Shown here: positions 1-9,565 of the stretch, in pieces | Numbering within the stretch: position 1 is the stretch's first letter | Layout: every line of letters starts with the position of its first letter | Assembly (NCBI RefSeq): GCF_020615385.1 | Contig: NZ_JAJAVB010000025.1 | Location: forward strand, 457,296-521,295 | Reading direction: 5' to 3' | DNA length: 64,000 nt | Source of the DNA: Jiella soli | Lineage (GTDB): Bacteria > Pseudomonadota > Alphaproteobacteria > Rhizobiales > Rhizobiaceae | Position numbers and translations under genes: made by a program | The notes under the pieces: generated by a model | What the model saw: only the letters and a program-made list of their open reading frames with translations | Databases searched by the model: none | What the model was told of the DNA's origin: nothing

Positions 1-1
1 G

Positions 2-748
2 CCGCTCTTCACCCGCGACGAGGCGCCGGAGGGCCTCGGCTTCGACTTCCTTGCGGAGACGCCGGGAGAGCAGCATGTGATGACGGGTCATGACGACGGC
101 CTGATCACCATCGCGCTGGTCGAGGCCGACGATGCCGAACGGGAAAAGCGTCGCACGTCGATGGGCGAGCCCTATCGCACGCTACTCGGCCATTTTCGGC
201 ATGAGGTCGGCCACTGGTACTGGGACCGGCTGGTGCGCGACGGTGGCGCGCTCGCCGAATGCCGCGCCATCTTCGGCAATGACGAGGTGGATTACGGCGA
301 AGCGCTGCAGACGCACTACCGCAACGGCCCGAAGCCGAACTGGCAGGACGAGTATGTGTCCTCCTATGCCGCCTCGCACGCCTGGGAGGACTTCGCCGAG
401 ACCTGGTCGCACTACCTCCACATCGTCGACTCGCTGGAGACCGGGCACTGGTGGGGCGTGTCCGTCGATCCCAGGGTCAAGGATTCCGGGCTTTTGACGA
501 CGACCATCGACTTCGACGTCTTTGCCGAGGCAATCACCATCGAGGACATCACCGATGCGTGGCTGGCGCTTTCGGCGGCGCTCAACTCGTTCAACCGATC
601 GATGGGACATAACGACCTCTATCCCTTCGTCCTCTCCGAGACGGTGAGGGGCAAGCTCGGATTCATCCACGATCTCGTCCACTTCCGGCTGGGAAACCAG
701 AGGGCCAACCTGCCGCAAGCGGCACAGGGCGCAGCCGCCGGGGGTTGA
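2..748 (+). CDS. Putative zinc-binding metallopeptidase (COG4307-like), 5'-truncated
   Basis: The reading frame is open to the left edge of the window, so the N-terminus, including any zinc ribbon, is missing and only about 248 residues are visible. The visible part holds the motif HFRHEVGHWYW, an HExxH-type zinc site, and the stretch LTGHDDGLITI-like (here MTGHDDGLITI), both typical of the 'putative zinc-binding metallo-peptidase' family. The family is poorly characterised biochemically, so the substrate is unknown. No signal peptide can be judged. It runs in the same direction as the downstream treZ but is separated from it by about 255 bases, and I see no functional link. Identification of the family is firm; the peptidase activity is inferred from the motif only. 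Confidence 0.75.
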   Translation, partial: PLFTRDEAPEGLGFDFLAETPGEQHVMTGHDDGLITIALVEADDAEREKRRTSMGEPYRTLLGHFRHEVGHWYWDRLVRDGGALAECRAIFGNDEVDYGEALQTHYRNGPKPNWQDEYVSSYAASHAWEDFAETWSHYLHIVDSLETGHWWGVSVDPRVKDSGLLTTTIDFDVFAEAITIEDITDAWLALSAALNSFNRSMGHNDLYPFVLSETVRGKLGFIHDLVHFRLGNQRANLPQAAQGAAAGG

Positions 749-1003
749 AAATCCAGCAAAAGCCCTTGTCGAAGAATGTCTTGTGGGCGGCGCACGAAAA
801 TCCGAGGCGCTCTAGGCTTGAAGCGGCCTATGGCGCTCCACTTAAGAGATGGACAACCATATTCGTGGCTCGCTCCGGCGGGACGGGTGCGGAACCCGAG
901 CTGCGCGAAGCGTGACGGCCGGATGCGACAAGCCGGCTATCCTTCGCCATTCGTCCGCATGCGCGCTCCCCCGGCGACCCTCGACCGACCTAGACGAGTG
1001 GCC

Positions 1004-2884
1004 ATGACCAAGGGCAATCAATTCGCATTCGAGACATCCTGGGGAGCTTTCCCAACGGAAGGCGGGGCAAGGTTCCGGCTCTGGGCGCCCGGCGCCGGCT
1101 CGGTCGATCTCGCCTTCGGGGCGACGGGCGACGCAGCCGAGTTCCTCCCCATGGAGCGGGACGACGCCGGCTGGTGGAGCCTAACCACCGACCAGGTGGC
1201 GGTCGGCGAAGGCTACGGCTTCCGCGTCGACGGCGAACGGGTCGTGCCAGACCCTGCGGCGCGGGCGCAGATGGACGACGTTCACGGCCTCTCCAGGCTC
1301 GTCGATCCGGCTGCCCATGAATGGCGCACGCCGGGCTGGATGGGCCGACCCTGGGAGGAGGCGGTCTTCTACGAACTCCATACCGGGACGTTCACGCCCG
1401 AGGGCACGTTCGACGCGATCGTGGAGAAGCTCGACTATCTGAAAGAGACCGGCATCACCGCGATTGAGCTCCTGCCGGTCGCCCAGTTCGCGGGAAAGCG
1501 CGGCTGGGGCTATGACGGCGTGCTGCTCTATTGCCCGCACGAGACCTATGGCGGGGTCGACGGCCTGAAGCGCTTGATCGACGCAGCCCATGAGCGCGGG
1601 CTGATGGTCTTCCTCGACGTCGTCTACAACCATTTCGGACCCGACGGGAACTATATCGGCTCCTATGCGCCGGAGTTCTTCCACGAGGAGATCCACACGC
1701 CCTGGGGCGCGGCGATCGCCTATGACGAGACGCCGGTGCGCGACTTCATGATCGAGAACGCGCTGTTCTGGTTGGAGGAATACCGGATCGACGGGCTGCG
1801 CCTCGACGCCATCGACTCGATCAAGGACACGACCGACACGCCGCTGGTGAAGGAACTGGCCGCCCGTGTGCGCGAGAAATACCCGGATCGGCACGTCCAC
1901 ATCACCACCGAGGACGACCGCAACATCACCTGGCATATCGAGCGCGGGAAGGCCGGCGAGCCGCTGCTGGTCTCCGGCGAGTGGAATGACGACTTCCACC
2001 ACTGCGCCCATGTCCTCGCGACCCACGAGGAAGAGGGCTATTACGCGGACTATTCGCGTAGGAGCGTCGAGCAGATGGCGCGGGCGCTGGCGACCGGCTT
2101 CGTCTTCCAGGGACAGCATTCGGCGCATCGGGGCAAGGACGTCGGCACCTCTTCGGCCCATCTTCCGCCCACGGCCTTCGTAAATTTCCTGCAGAACCAC
2201 GATCAGATCGGGAACCGGGCCTTCGGCGACCGGCTGACGGACCTCGCCTCGCGGCGGGTCGTGGAATGCCTGCAGGCGATCCTGCTCCTGTCCCCGCAGA
2301 TTCCGCTCCTCTTCATGGGCGAGGAGTACGGGGAGACCAAGCCGTTCTGCTTCTTCACCGATTTCCATGGCGAACTCGCCGACCTCGTACGCGAAGGGCG
2401 TCGCAGCGAATTCAGGAAGTTCGCCGCCTTCCATGATGCCGATGCGCGCAAGCTCATCCCCGATCCGAACGCCGCCTCGACCTTCGAAGCCTCCAAGCTC
2501 GACTGGGAGATGGCGACGCGCCCGACCTATCGGCGCCGGCTGGCCATGGTCCGGGAACTCCTGGAAAAGCGCCAAGCGTCAATCGTGCCGCTCCTGAAGG
2601 AGACGCCGCCGAGCTGCGGCGCCTATCAGGTCTCGGACGAGACCCGTGCCTTCGTCGTCTCCTGGAGGCTGAAGGACGGGTCCGTGCTGCAGCTCTTCGC
2701 CAATCTGGACGACGAACCCTGGGCCGTGCCACAAGGCGTCGGCAAGGGCGATCTCGGCCGCGGCAAGCTCGTGCATGCCCATCCGAAGGGTGCCGAGGAG
2801 GCTTTGGCGACGGGCGTTCTGCCGGGGCCGAGCGTCGTCTTCCGCCTCGACGGCCAGCAACTGATCGCAGGGAAGTCTTCGTGA
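1004..2884 (+). CDS. treZ: Malto-oligosyltrehalose trehalohydrolase TreZ
   Basis: A GH13 enzyme that releases free trehalose from maltooligosyltrehalose, the second step of the TreY/TreZ route from glycogen-type glucans. The 626-residue protein starts with a glucan-branching-like beta-sandwich (FRLWAPGAGSVDLAF), then a TIM barrel with region I DVVYNHFG near residue 205, the nucleophile in LRLDAIDS near Asp268, and NHDQIGNR as the region IV motif. The ATG at 1004 is preferred over an in-frame start at 776 because family similarity begins just after it and the upstream 76 codons look non-coding. The stop overlaps the GTG of malQ by four bases, so translation is probably coupled. It acts in the cytoplasm, presumably in trehalose formation for osmotic or desiccation stress. 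Confidence 0.93.
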   Translation: MTKGNQFAFETSWGAFPTEGGARFRLWAPGAGSVDLAFGATGDAAEFLPMERDDAGWWSLTTDQVAVGEGYGFRVDGERVVPDPAARAQMDDVHGLSRLVDPAAHEWRTPGWMGRPWEEAVFYELHTGTFTPEGTFDAIVEKLDYLKETGITAIELLPVAQFAGKRGWGYDGVLLYCPHETYGGVDGLKRLIDAAHERGLMVFLDVVYNHFGPDGNYIGSYAPEFFHEEIHTPWGAAIAYDETPVRDFMIENALFWLEEYRIDGLRLDAIDSIKDTTDTPLVKELAARVREKYPDRHVHITTEDDRNITWHIERGKAGEPLLVSGEWNDDFHHCAHVLATHEEEGYYADYSRRSVEQMARALATGFVFQGQHSAHRGKDVGTSSAHLPPTAFVNFLQNHDQIGNRAFGDRLTDLASRRVVECLQAILLLSPQIPLLFMGEEYGETKPFCFFTDFHGELADLVREGRRSEFRKFAAFHDADARKLIPDPNAASTFEASKLDWEMATRPTYRRRLAMVRELLEKRQASIVPLLKETPPSCGAYQVSDETRAFVVSWRLKDGSVLQLFANLDDEPWAVPQGVGKGDLGRGKLVHAHPKGAEEALATGVLPGPSVVFRLDGQQLIAGKSS

Positions 2885-4740
2885 GCGACCATCTCGACCG
2901 GCTTGCCGAGAGTCACGGCATCCAGCTTGCCTATGTCTCCGAAATGGGCGAGCGCCGCCAGATCGACGATGCGGCGAAGCGGTCGCTTCTCGGCGCCCTC
3001 GGCATCGACCCTGAGGACGAGGACTTCGGCAGTTTCGACGAGGCACAGGATACGCCGACGCGCCGATGCGCCCTGCCGCAGACGGTCCGCGACCACCGCT
3101 TCTGGGGCGTGTCCTGCCAGCTCTACGGGCTTCGGTCTGCGCGCAATCTCGGCATCGGCGATTTCGAGGATCTGGCACAGCTTGCGTCGATCGCAGGCGA
3201 GGAGGGCGCCGCCTTCGTCGGCGTCAACCCACTGCACGCGCTGTTCCTCGCCGATCCCGGCCGCTACAGCCCCTATTCCCCGTCCACCCGGCGCTTCCTC
3301 AACCCGCTCTACATCGCTGTCGACCGGCTGGAGGGCGGGCCGCAAGCGATCGCGGCGCTTCGCGCCGAGGCGCCCGAGCTCTTCGAGGACCTCGACGGCG
3401 ACCTTGTCGACTATCCGCGGGCCGGGCAGCTGAAGCTGCAGCTGTTCAAGAAGATTTTCGCCGCGAGGCGCGACGATATCCGCGAGGAGCAGGCCTTCGA
3501 GCGCTTCTGCGCCGGCGGCGGCGATACGCTTGCCGGCTTCGCGCTATTCGAGGCGATCTCGGAGCGGCAGGTCGAGGACGGGTTTCATGCCGGCTGGCAT
3601 TCCTGGCCCGGGGCGCTGCAGGATCGTGACAACCAAGCGGTGTCGGCGTTTGCGGAGGAGAATGCCGATCTCGTCCTGTTCCATCAATGGCTGCAGTTCG
3701 AAGCCGAGGAGCAACTCGCCGAAGCGCAGGCACGCGCCAAGGCCGCCGGCATGCGCATCGGCCTCTATCTCGACCTTGCCGTCGGTGTCGCGCCGGATGG
3801 CGCCGAGACCTGGATGGACCCGTCGCTGACGGTGGCTGCGGCGCGGGTCGGCTCGCCGCCCGATATGTTCAACAGCCAGGGCCAGGACTGGGGCCTTGCG
3901 CCGCTGTCGCCGAAGGCGCTGGCCGAGCGCGGCTTCAAGCCGCTGCGCGAATCCTTCGAGGCGCTCACCCGCAATGCCGGCGCGGTCCGCATCGATCACG
4001 CCATGGGGCTCGCCCGGCTGTGGTGGATCCCGCAGGACAGCGGCTCTTCCGGCGGCGGCTATGTGCGCTATCCGCTCGGCGCGATGGTCGACACCGTTGC
4101 GGAGGTTTCGGAGGCGAATGCCTGTCTCGTCGTCGGTGAAGATCTCGGCACCGTGCCGCCGGGCTTTCGCCACGTGATGGAGACGGCACAGGTCATGTCC
4201 TACCGTGTCCTGTATTTCGAGCGGCACCGCGAGACGGAGTTCCTGCCGCCCGCGGCCTATCCCAAGCTCTCGCTCGCCTGCGTGTCGACGCATGACCTCG
4301 CGACGCTTGCCGGCTGGTGGGACGGGGCCGATATCGCCCTTCGCTTCGAGGCAGGCACCCAGGACGCGGCGGCGACGGAGCGCGACCGGACCGATCGCCG
4401 GCACGACAAGCGCGCGCTCGTCTCCGCGCTCGCCGAGGCGGGTGTCCTGCCGCCGGAGCTTTCTCGGGTCGCCGCGGGCGAGGACGAGGTTCCGGACACG
4501 CTTTCGGCAGATCTTGCTGTCGCCGTCCACCGCTTCGTCGCGATGACGCCGTCGCTTCTCGTCACCGTCCAACTCGACGACATGATCGGCTCGCATCGAC
4601 AGCCGAACCTGCCCGGCACGACCGATCAATATCCCAACTGGCGTATCCGCTCGCCAATCGCCCTCGAAGATCTCGCGGAGAGCGAACGCTTCCGCAACAT
4701 GGCCGCCGCGATGCGGCGGGAAAGGCCGAACCGCTCATGA
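2881..4740 (+). CDS. malQ: 4-alpha-glucanotransferase MalQ (amylomaltase)
   Basis: A GH77 disproportionating enzyme that transfers alpha-1,4-glucan segments between maltooligosaccharides. The 619-residue protein shows the family blocks SPYSPSTRRFLNPLYI, the nucleophile in RIDHAMG (Asp372), the acid/base in VGEDLGT (Glu420) and STHDLATLAGWW. It starts with GTG at 2881 inside the treZ stop and ends by ATGA overlap with treY. Its place between TreZ and TreY suggests it lengthens short maltodextrins, such as those left after trehalose release, back into TreY substrates. Many genomes instead have the debranching enzyme TreX in this operon; none is seen here. Confidence 0.93.
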   Translation: MSDHLDRLAESHGIQLAYVSEMGERRQIDDAAKRSLLGALGIDPEDEDFGSFDEAQDTPTRRCALPQTVRDHRFWGVSCQLYGLRSARNLGIGDFEDLAQLASIAGEEGAAFVGVNPLHALFLADPGRYSPYSPSTRRFLNPLYIAVDRLEGGPQAIAALRAEAPELFEDLDGDLVDYPRAGQLKLQLFKKIFAARRDDIREEQAFERFCAGGGDTLAGFALFEAISERQVEDGFHAGWHSWPGALQDRDNQAVSAFAEENADLVLFHQWLQFEAEEQLAEAQARAKAAGMRIGLYLDLAVGVAPDGAETWMDPSLTVAAARVGSPPDMFNSQGQDWGLAPLSPKALAERGFKPLRESFEALTRNAGAVRIDHAMGLARLWWIPQDSGSSGGGYVRYPLGAMVDTVAEVSEANACLVVGEDLGTVPPGFRHVMETAQVMSYRVLYFERHRETEFLPPAAYPKLSLACVSTHDLATLAGWWDGADIALRFEAGTQDAAATERDRTDRRHDKRALVSALAEAGVLPPELSRVAAGEDEVPDTLSADLAVAVHRFVAMTPSLLVTVQLDDMIGSHRQPNLPGTTDQYPNWRIRSPIALEDLAESERFRNMAAAMRRERPNRS

Positions 4741-7445
4741 GCCGCCCCCTGGTCGCGACCTACAGGCTGCAGTTTCGCGAGGGCATGGACTTCTCCGGCG
4801 CTGCCGGGCTCGCTCCCTACATCGCCCGCCTGGGTGTCAGCCATCTCTACGCTTCGCCGATCTTCGCCGCCTCGCCGGGCTCGACCCACGGCTACGACGT
4901 CACCGACTACAACGCCCTCGAGGAGAAGCTCGGCGGCATTTCCGGCTTCACCGCGATGAGCGACGCGCTCTCGGGAGCGGATGTCGGCCTGATCCTCGAC
5001 TTCGTGCCGAACCATATGGGTGTCTCGCCGGTCAATCATTGGTGGGAGGACGTGCTGCGCTGGGGCCAGGAGAGCCGCTACGCGCGCACCTTCGACATTT
5101 CCTGGGAAGCCGAGAAGATCCTCGTTCCGGTCCTCGGCAAACCCTATGGCGACGCGCTGGAGGATGACGAGCTCTCGGTCCAGCTCGATGCGGATGCGGC
5201 GCAGCTGCGCTTCGACGCGGCGGGCTACGGGCTGCCGATCGATCCGCGCACCTACGGGCACGTCTTCGGCCTGCTCGACCATGCCGAGAAGGACCGCCTG
5301 GTCCGGCGGTTTTCGGTGTCGACGCCCGCCGAGGCCGACGAACTCGCCGAGCGCTTCGCCGAGCATCTCGCAGATCCCGGCTTCCGCGCGGCGCTCGACG
5401 CGGCGCTGGCGGCGATCAATGCCGATCCGGCCGCGCTCCACGAACTGCACGAGGCGCAGGCCTGGCGTCTCGCCTGGTGGCGCACGGCTCGCGAAAAGCT
5501 CACCTATCGGCGCTTCTTCGAGATCGCCGACCTGATCGGCGTGCGCCAGGAACTGCGCCGGGTGTTCTCCGAATCGCACCAGACGGTGATCCGGCTCGCC
5601 CGCGAGCGCCGGCTCGACGGCATCCGCATCGACCATGTCGACGGCCTCGCCGATCCCAAGGGCTATCTCGTGCAGCTGCGCCAGGCCTTCCAGTCGGTGC
5701 GGCGCTCGCCCTCGATCCATGTCGAGAAGATCCTCACCGGCGAGGAGCGGCTGCGCAACAATTGGGAGATCGAGGGCACAACCGGCTACGAGTTCATCAC
5801 GGCCCTCGCCGGTCTCTACGTCGACGCCGCACAGGAAGCGGCGATGACCGACGCCTACCACGCCTTCATCGGCGAGGAGGAGGATTTGCGCGCCATGATC
5901 ACCCGGCAGAAGCGGGCGATCTTCCAGCGCAATCTCGCCGGCGAACTTGTCAGCCTCACCAATCTGGCGCTCGGCGTCGCCGAACGCGGCCTGGCGACGC
6001 GCGACCTCGGCTCCGACACCATCGCCCGATCGATCGTCGAGGTCGCGACAGCGCTCCCGGTCTACCGCACCTACGTCTCCGTCGACGGGGTGCCGCGGCG
6101 CGACATCGCCGTCATCGACGAGGCGGTCGACCTCGCCATGACCTGGCGCGAGGTCGAGGCGGACGAGCCGATCCAGTTCATCGGCCGGCTCCTGAAGCTC
6201 GATTTCATCGACGGCGCCGACATCGCCGGCGCGCTCGACTTCACCCGGCGCTTCCAGCAGACCACCGGCGCGGTGATGGCCAAGGCGGTCGAGGACACGG
6301 TCTTCTACCGCTACAACCGTCTGATCGCTCTCAACGAGGTCGGTGGCGAGCCGGATCATTACGGCGCCGATGTCTCGGCCTTCCACGAGGCGATGGAGAC
6401 CCGGCTGCAGGATCAGCCGGAAGGCCTCCTCGCCACCTCGACCCACGACACCAAGCGCGCCGAGGATGCTCGCGCGCGGCTCTACACGCTGTCCGAAGCG
6501 CCGGAGCGCTGGCGCGAGATGGTGACGGAGTTCGCGCGGCGGATGGAGCCGTGGCGCAAGTCGATCGAGCCCGGAGTGAACTCGCCCGATCCCGCCACCG
6601 AATGGGGGCTCTACCAGTCGCTGCTCGGCGTCCTGCCGACGGACTTCGATCCGGGCGACGCGGCCTTGCGGCACGGCATCGCCGAGCGTCTTGCCGCCTT
6701 TGCCGAAAAGGCGGTGCGCGAGGCCAAGCGCTGGACGAGTTGGACCTCTCCTGCGAGCGCCTATGAGACCGCCTTGTCGAACTTCACCCATGCCATGCTG
6801 GAGAGCGGCGATGCCGAGGCGTTCCTGTCGCATTTCTGGCAGGTGGCGCAGCCCTTCGTCGCCGCCGGCGCGCTGACCTCGCTGTCGCAGCTCGTCGTCA
6901 AGCTTGCGGCTCCCGGCATCCCCGACATCTACCAAGGCACCGAGTTCTACGACTTTTCTCTCGTCGATCCGGACAACCGCCGACCGGTAGACTTTGCGGT
7001 GCGCAGCGAGGCGATGGGCAGCGAGACCTCCTGGGACGAGGCGTGCGAGACCTGGCGGAGCGGCTGGATCAAGGCCAAGGTGACCCGCGCGGGCCTGGCC
7101 ATGCGCAACCGCAATCCAGAGCTCTTCGCGCGCGGCGCCTATGTCCCCCTTGCCGCGGAAGGGGACCTCGCAGATCACGTCGTCGCCTTCGCCCGCATTG
7201 ACGAGGAAGCCGGCAAGGCGGCCATCGCGATCGCACCGCGCCTGTGCCTCTCGCTGCTCGACGGCCGGGTCGACATCATGCCGGCGGGCGGCCGCTGGGG
7301 CGACACAAGCGTTGCGCTTCCTCAGGTCCTTCAGGATTGCTCCCTGCGCAATAGCTTCAGCGAAGAGATCCTGCCGCCCGGCAAGAGCCTCGACCTCGGA
7401 ACGATCCTGTCGGACCTGCCTTTCGCCCTGTTCGAGACGGCCTGA
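4737..7445 (+). CDS. treY: Maltooligosyltrehalose synthase TreY
   Basis: A GH13 transglucosylase that converts the reducing-end alpha-1,4 bond of a maltodextrin to alpha,alpha-1,1, giving maltooligosyltrehalose for TreZ. The 902-residue protein begins MSRPLVATYRLQFREG, a signature N-terminus, and contains LDFVPNHMG, GIRIDHVDGLADP (Asp299 as likely nucleophile) and EKILTGEE. An in-frame extension upstream of 4737 lies inside malQ and is not family-like, so the ATG overlapping the malQ stop is chosen. It is the last gene of the coupled treZ-malQ-treY unit; a weak hairpin lies just downstream. Confidence 0.94.
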   Translation: MSRPLVATYRLQFREGMDFSGAAGLAPYIARLGVSHLYASPIFAASPGSTHGYDVTDYNALEEKLGGISGFTAMSDALSGADVGLILDFVPNHMGVSPVNHWWEDVLRWGQESRYARTFDISWEAEKILVPVLGKPYGDALEDDELSVQLDADAAQLRFDAAGYGLPIDPRTYGHVFGLLDHAEKDRLVRRFSVSTPAEADELAERFAEHLADPGFRAALDAALAAINADPAALHELHEAQAWRLAWWRTAREKLTYRRFFEIADLIGVRQELRRVFSESHQTVIRLARERRLDGIRIDHVDGLADPKGYLVQLRQAFQSVRRSPSIHVEKILTGEERLRNNWEIEGTTGYEFITALAGLYVDAAQEAAMTDAYHAFIGEEEDLRAMITRQKRAIFQRNLAGELVSLTNLALGVAERGLATRDLGSDTIARSIVEVATALPVYRTYVSVDGVPRRDIAVIDEAVDLAMTWREVEADEPIQFIGRLLKLDFIDGADIAGALDFTRRFQQTTGAVMAKAVEDTVFYRYNRLIALNEVGGEPDHYGADVSAFHEAMETRLQDQPEGLLATSTHDTKRAEDARARLYTLSEAPERWREMVTEFARRMEPWRKSIEPGVNSPDPATEWGLYQSLLGVLPTDFDPGDAALRHGIAERLAAFAEKAVREAKRWTSWTSPASAYETALSNFTHAMLESGDAEAFLSHFWQVAQPFVAAGALTSLSQLVVKLAAPGIPDIYQGTEFYDFSLVDPDNRRPVDFAVRSEAMGSETSWDEACETWRSGWIKAKVTRAGLAMRNRNPELFARGAYVPLAAEGDLADHVVAFARIDEEAGKAAIAIAPRLCLSLLDGRVDIMPAGGRWGDTSVALPQVLQDCSLRNSFSEEILPPGKSLDLGTILSDLPFALFETA

Positions 7446-7452
7446 GCCGACG

Positions 7453-7483
7453 GCCGGACCCTCTGCGAAGGGCCGGCTTCGTG
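7453..7483 (+). terminator. Possible weak terminator after treY
   Basis: An imperfect hairpin about 8 bases after the treY stop has the arms GCCGG-A-CCCT and AGGGCCGGC with a loop ctgcga, followed only by TT. With no real U-run it is weak, and read-through into the ThuA-like gene is possible. Confidence 0.35.
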
Positions 7484-7537
7484 CATCTTGCCGCCCTGTC
7501 GCCGGGGCGGCCCCGATGATTGGGAAGGAGACCCGCA

Positions 7538-8323
7538 ATGCCGATCCGCACCGTCGTCTGGAACGAGTTCATCCACGAGCGCAACAACGCCGTCGTCAGG
7601 GAGATCTATCCGGGCGGGATCCATGGCGCGATCGCCGCCGGGCTGAGGGAGGACGACGCGTTCGACGTGTCGACGGCGACGCTGGACCAGCCCGAGCACG
7701 GACTGTCCGAGGCGCGTCTGGCCGAGACCGACGTCCTGCTGTGGTGGGGCCATAAGGCGCATAAGGACGTGTCCGACGAGACCGTGGAGATGGTCGCCGA
7801 TCGCGTCCATCAGGGCATGGGGTTGATCGTCCTCCACTCCGGCCACTTCTCCAAGCCGTTCAAGCGGCTGATGGGCACGCCCTGTTCCTTGCGCTGGCGC
7901 GAGGCGGGTGAGCGAGAGCGTCTCTGGGCGGTGAACCGCTCGCATCCGATCGTGCAGGGCGTGACACCGGCGATCGAACTGCCGAATGCCGAGATGTACG
8001 GCGAGCCGTTCCTGGTGCCGGAACCGATGGAGACGGTGTTCATCTCCTGGTTCGAGGGCGGCGAGGTGTTCCGCTCGGGGCTGACCTATCAGCGCGGGGC
8101 GGGGAAGATCTTCTACTTCCGCCCGGGCCACGAGACCTATCCGATCTATCACAACCCGCAGATCAAGCGGGTGTTGAAGAACGCCGTGCGCTGGGCCCAC
8201 AACCCGGTGCCGGCCTGGGAGGACGTCGCAGAGGCGCCAAACGTCCCCGTCGAGAAGGCGCCGGAGACGATCGAGAAGCGGGGCCCGGCCCTGCACAAGC
8301 CAGGCGAAGAGGGATATCGGTGA
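7538..8323 (+). CDS. ThuA-like trehalose utilisation domain protein
   Basis: A 261-residue ThuA-fold protein (class I glutamine amidotransferase-like fold) with VWNEFIHER near the start, the [14 protein letters not shown] block and [12 protein letters not shown]. ThuA-like proteins occur with a Gfo/Idh/MocA dehydrogenase in trehalose or other sugar catabolism, where ThuB makes the 3-keto sugar; ThuA's exact chemistry is unsettled. The ATG at 7538 is preceded by GGAAGGAG at 7523-7530, and it is preferred over an in-frame ATG at 7520. The gene overlaps the next dehydrogenase by four bases. Position downstream of treZ-malQ-treY suggests a trehalose-related role, but this is inference. Confidence 0.82.
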   Translation: MPIRTVVWNEFIHERNNAVVREIYPGGIHGAIAAGLREDDAFDVSTATLDQPEHGLSEARLAETDVLLWWGHKAHKDVSDETVEMVADRVHQGMGLIVLHSGHFSKPFKRLMGTPCSLRWREAGERERLWAVNRSHPIVQGVTPAIELPNAEMYGEPFLVPEPMETVFISWFEGGEVFRSGLTYQRGAGKIFYFRPGHETYPIYHNPQIKRVLKNAVRWAHNPVPAWEDVAEAPNVPVEKAPETIEKRGPALHKPGEEGYR

Positions 8324-9426
8324 GTTCGGCAGAGGAGGGATCGGCATTGGCAGACGCAGGCGAAAAACGGATCATGATCCTCGGCACCGGCGGGATTTCC
8401 CACCGCCATGCCGAGCACTTCACCTCGATCCCCGGCTGCCGGATCGTCGCCGCCTGCGACGTCAACGCCGATCGGTCGCGCACCTTTGCGGACATGCACG
8501 CCATTCCGCGTTCCTTCGACAATCTCGGCAAGGCGCTGGAATGGGGCGAGTTCGACGCCGTGGTGAACTCGACGCCGGACGGCGTCCACAAGGCGACGAC
8601 GCTGGACATCCTTGCCGCCGGCAAGGCGGTCTTCTGCGAAAAGCCGCTGGCGGTGAATGCCGATGATGCCTTCGACATGGTCGAGGCGGTCGAGAAGGCC
8701 GGTGTCATCAACATGGTCAACCTGACCTATCGCAACGCTCACGCCATCCAGATGGCCCGGCGGCTGATCGACGCCGGCGAGATCGGTGCCGTGCGCCATG
8801 TCGAGGCGAGCTATCTGCAGAGCTGGCTGACCGGCCGCCACTGGGGCGATTGGCGGGTCGACGAGCGCTGGCTGTGGCGGCTGTCCTCCGCGCATGGCTC
8901 GATGGGCGTGCTCGGCGATATCGGCATCCACATCGTCGACTTCGTCACCTATGGCACGGGGCTCGACATCGCCGCCCTGCAGGCGCGGCTCAAGACCTTC
9001 GACAAGGCCGAGGGCGGCGCGATCGGCGGCTATACGCTCGATGCCAACGATTCCTGCGCGATGACCGTGGAGTTCACCAATGGTGCGCTCGGGGTTATCC
9101 ATATGAGCCGCTTTGCGACCGGCAAGGCGAACGATCTCGACCTGACCATTCATGGCGAGCTCGGCGCGCTGAAGATCTGGTCGAACACGACCGAGTCCAG
9201 CCTCCAGGTCTGTCTCGGGGCGGACATCGAGACGCAGACCTGGCGGCCCTACGACTGTCCGCCGACCCCGCGCAACGCCGACCGCTTCGTCATCGCGCTC
9301 CTGTCCGGCACGAATGGCGAGCCGGATTTCCGCCGGGCGGCTGAAGTGCAGAAGATCCTCGATCTTTGCTTCGTCTCGGATGCGGAGCGGCGGATGCTGC
9401 CGGTCGAACTGCCGCCGGCGGACTGA
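8320..9426 (+). CDS. Gfo/Idh/MocA-family oxidoreductase (ThuB-like)
   Basis: A 368-residue NAD(P)-dependent sugar dehydrogenase. The N-terminal Rossmann fold has the loop [11 protein letters not shown], followed by FCEKPLAVN, a hallmark EKP motif of the family, and a C-terminal alpha/beta domain. The GTG at 8320 overlaps the ThuA-like stop (GTGA), pointing to translational coupling. By analogy with rhizobial ThuAB it could oxidise trehalose or a related disaccharide at C3. Substrate specificity in this family cannot be read from sequence, so the trehalose assignment rests on context. Confidence 0.82.
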   Translation: MSSAEEGSALADAGEKRIMILGTGGISHRHAEHFTSIPGCRIVAACDVNADRSRTFADMHAIPRSFDNLGKALEWGEFDAVVNSTPDGVHKATTLDILAAGKAVFCEKPLAVNADDAFDMVEAVEKAGVINMVNLTYRNAHAIQMARRLIDAGEIGAVRHVEASYLQSWLTGRHWGDWRVDERWLWRLSSAHGSMGVLGDIGIHIVDFVTYGTGLDIAALQARLKTFDKAEGGAIGGYTLDANDSCAMTVEFTNGALGVIHMSRFATGKANDLDLTIHGELGALKIWSNTTESSLQVCLGADIETQTWRPYDCPPTPRNADRFVIALLSGTNGEPDFRRAAEVQKILDLCFVSDAERRMLPVELPPAD

Positions 9427-9565
9427 CCGCCCAAGATCCGCCAGGCCGGCGGCTTCACTGAGCGAAAGGTCGGCACCAGCTTCTTCTGGCAAGGCTTGGG
9501 GAGCCCCCATGCGTCGCCCGCCGGCCTTGGCGCGCGGCGCGACCCGACCTCGGATACCGCCACAG

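Noticed and set aside
776-1003. An N-terminal extension of treZ from position 776
   Set aside because: The extra residues are Arg/Pro-rich and not TreZ-like; the ATG at 1004 fits the family start.
4626-7538. A 970-codon open frame on the minus strand
   Set aside because: It is antisense to treY, which has clear GH13 motifs. Long antisense frames are expected at this GC content, and its translation matches no recognisable family.
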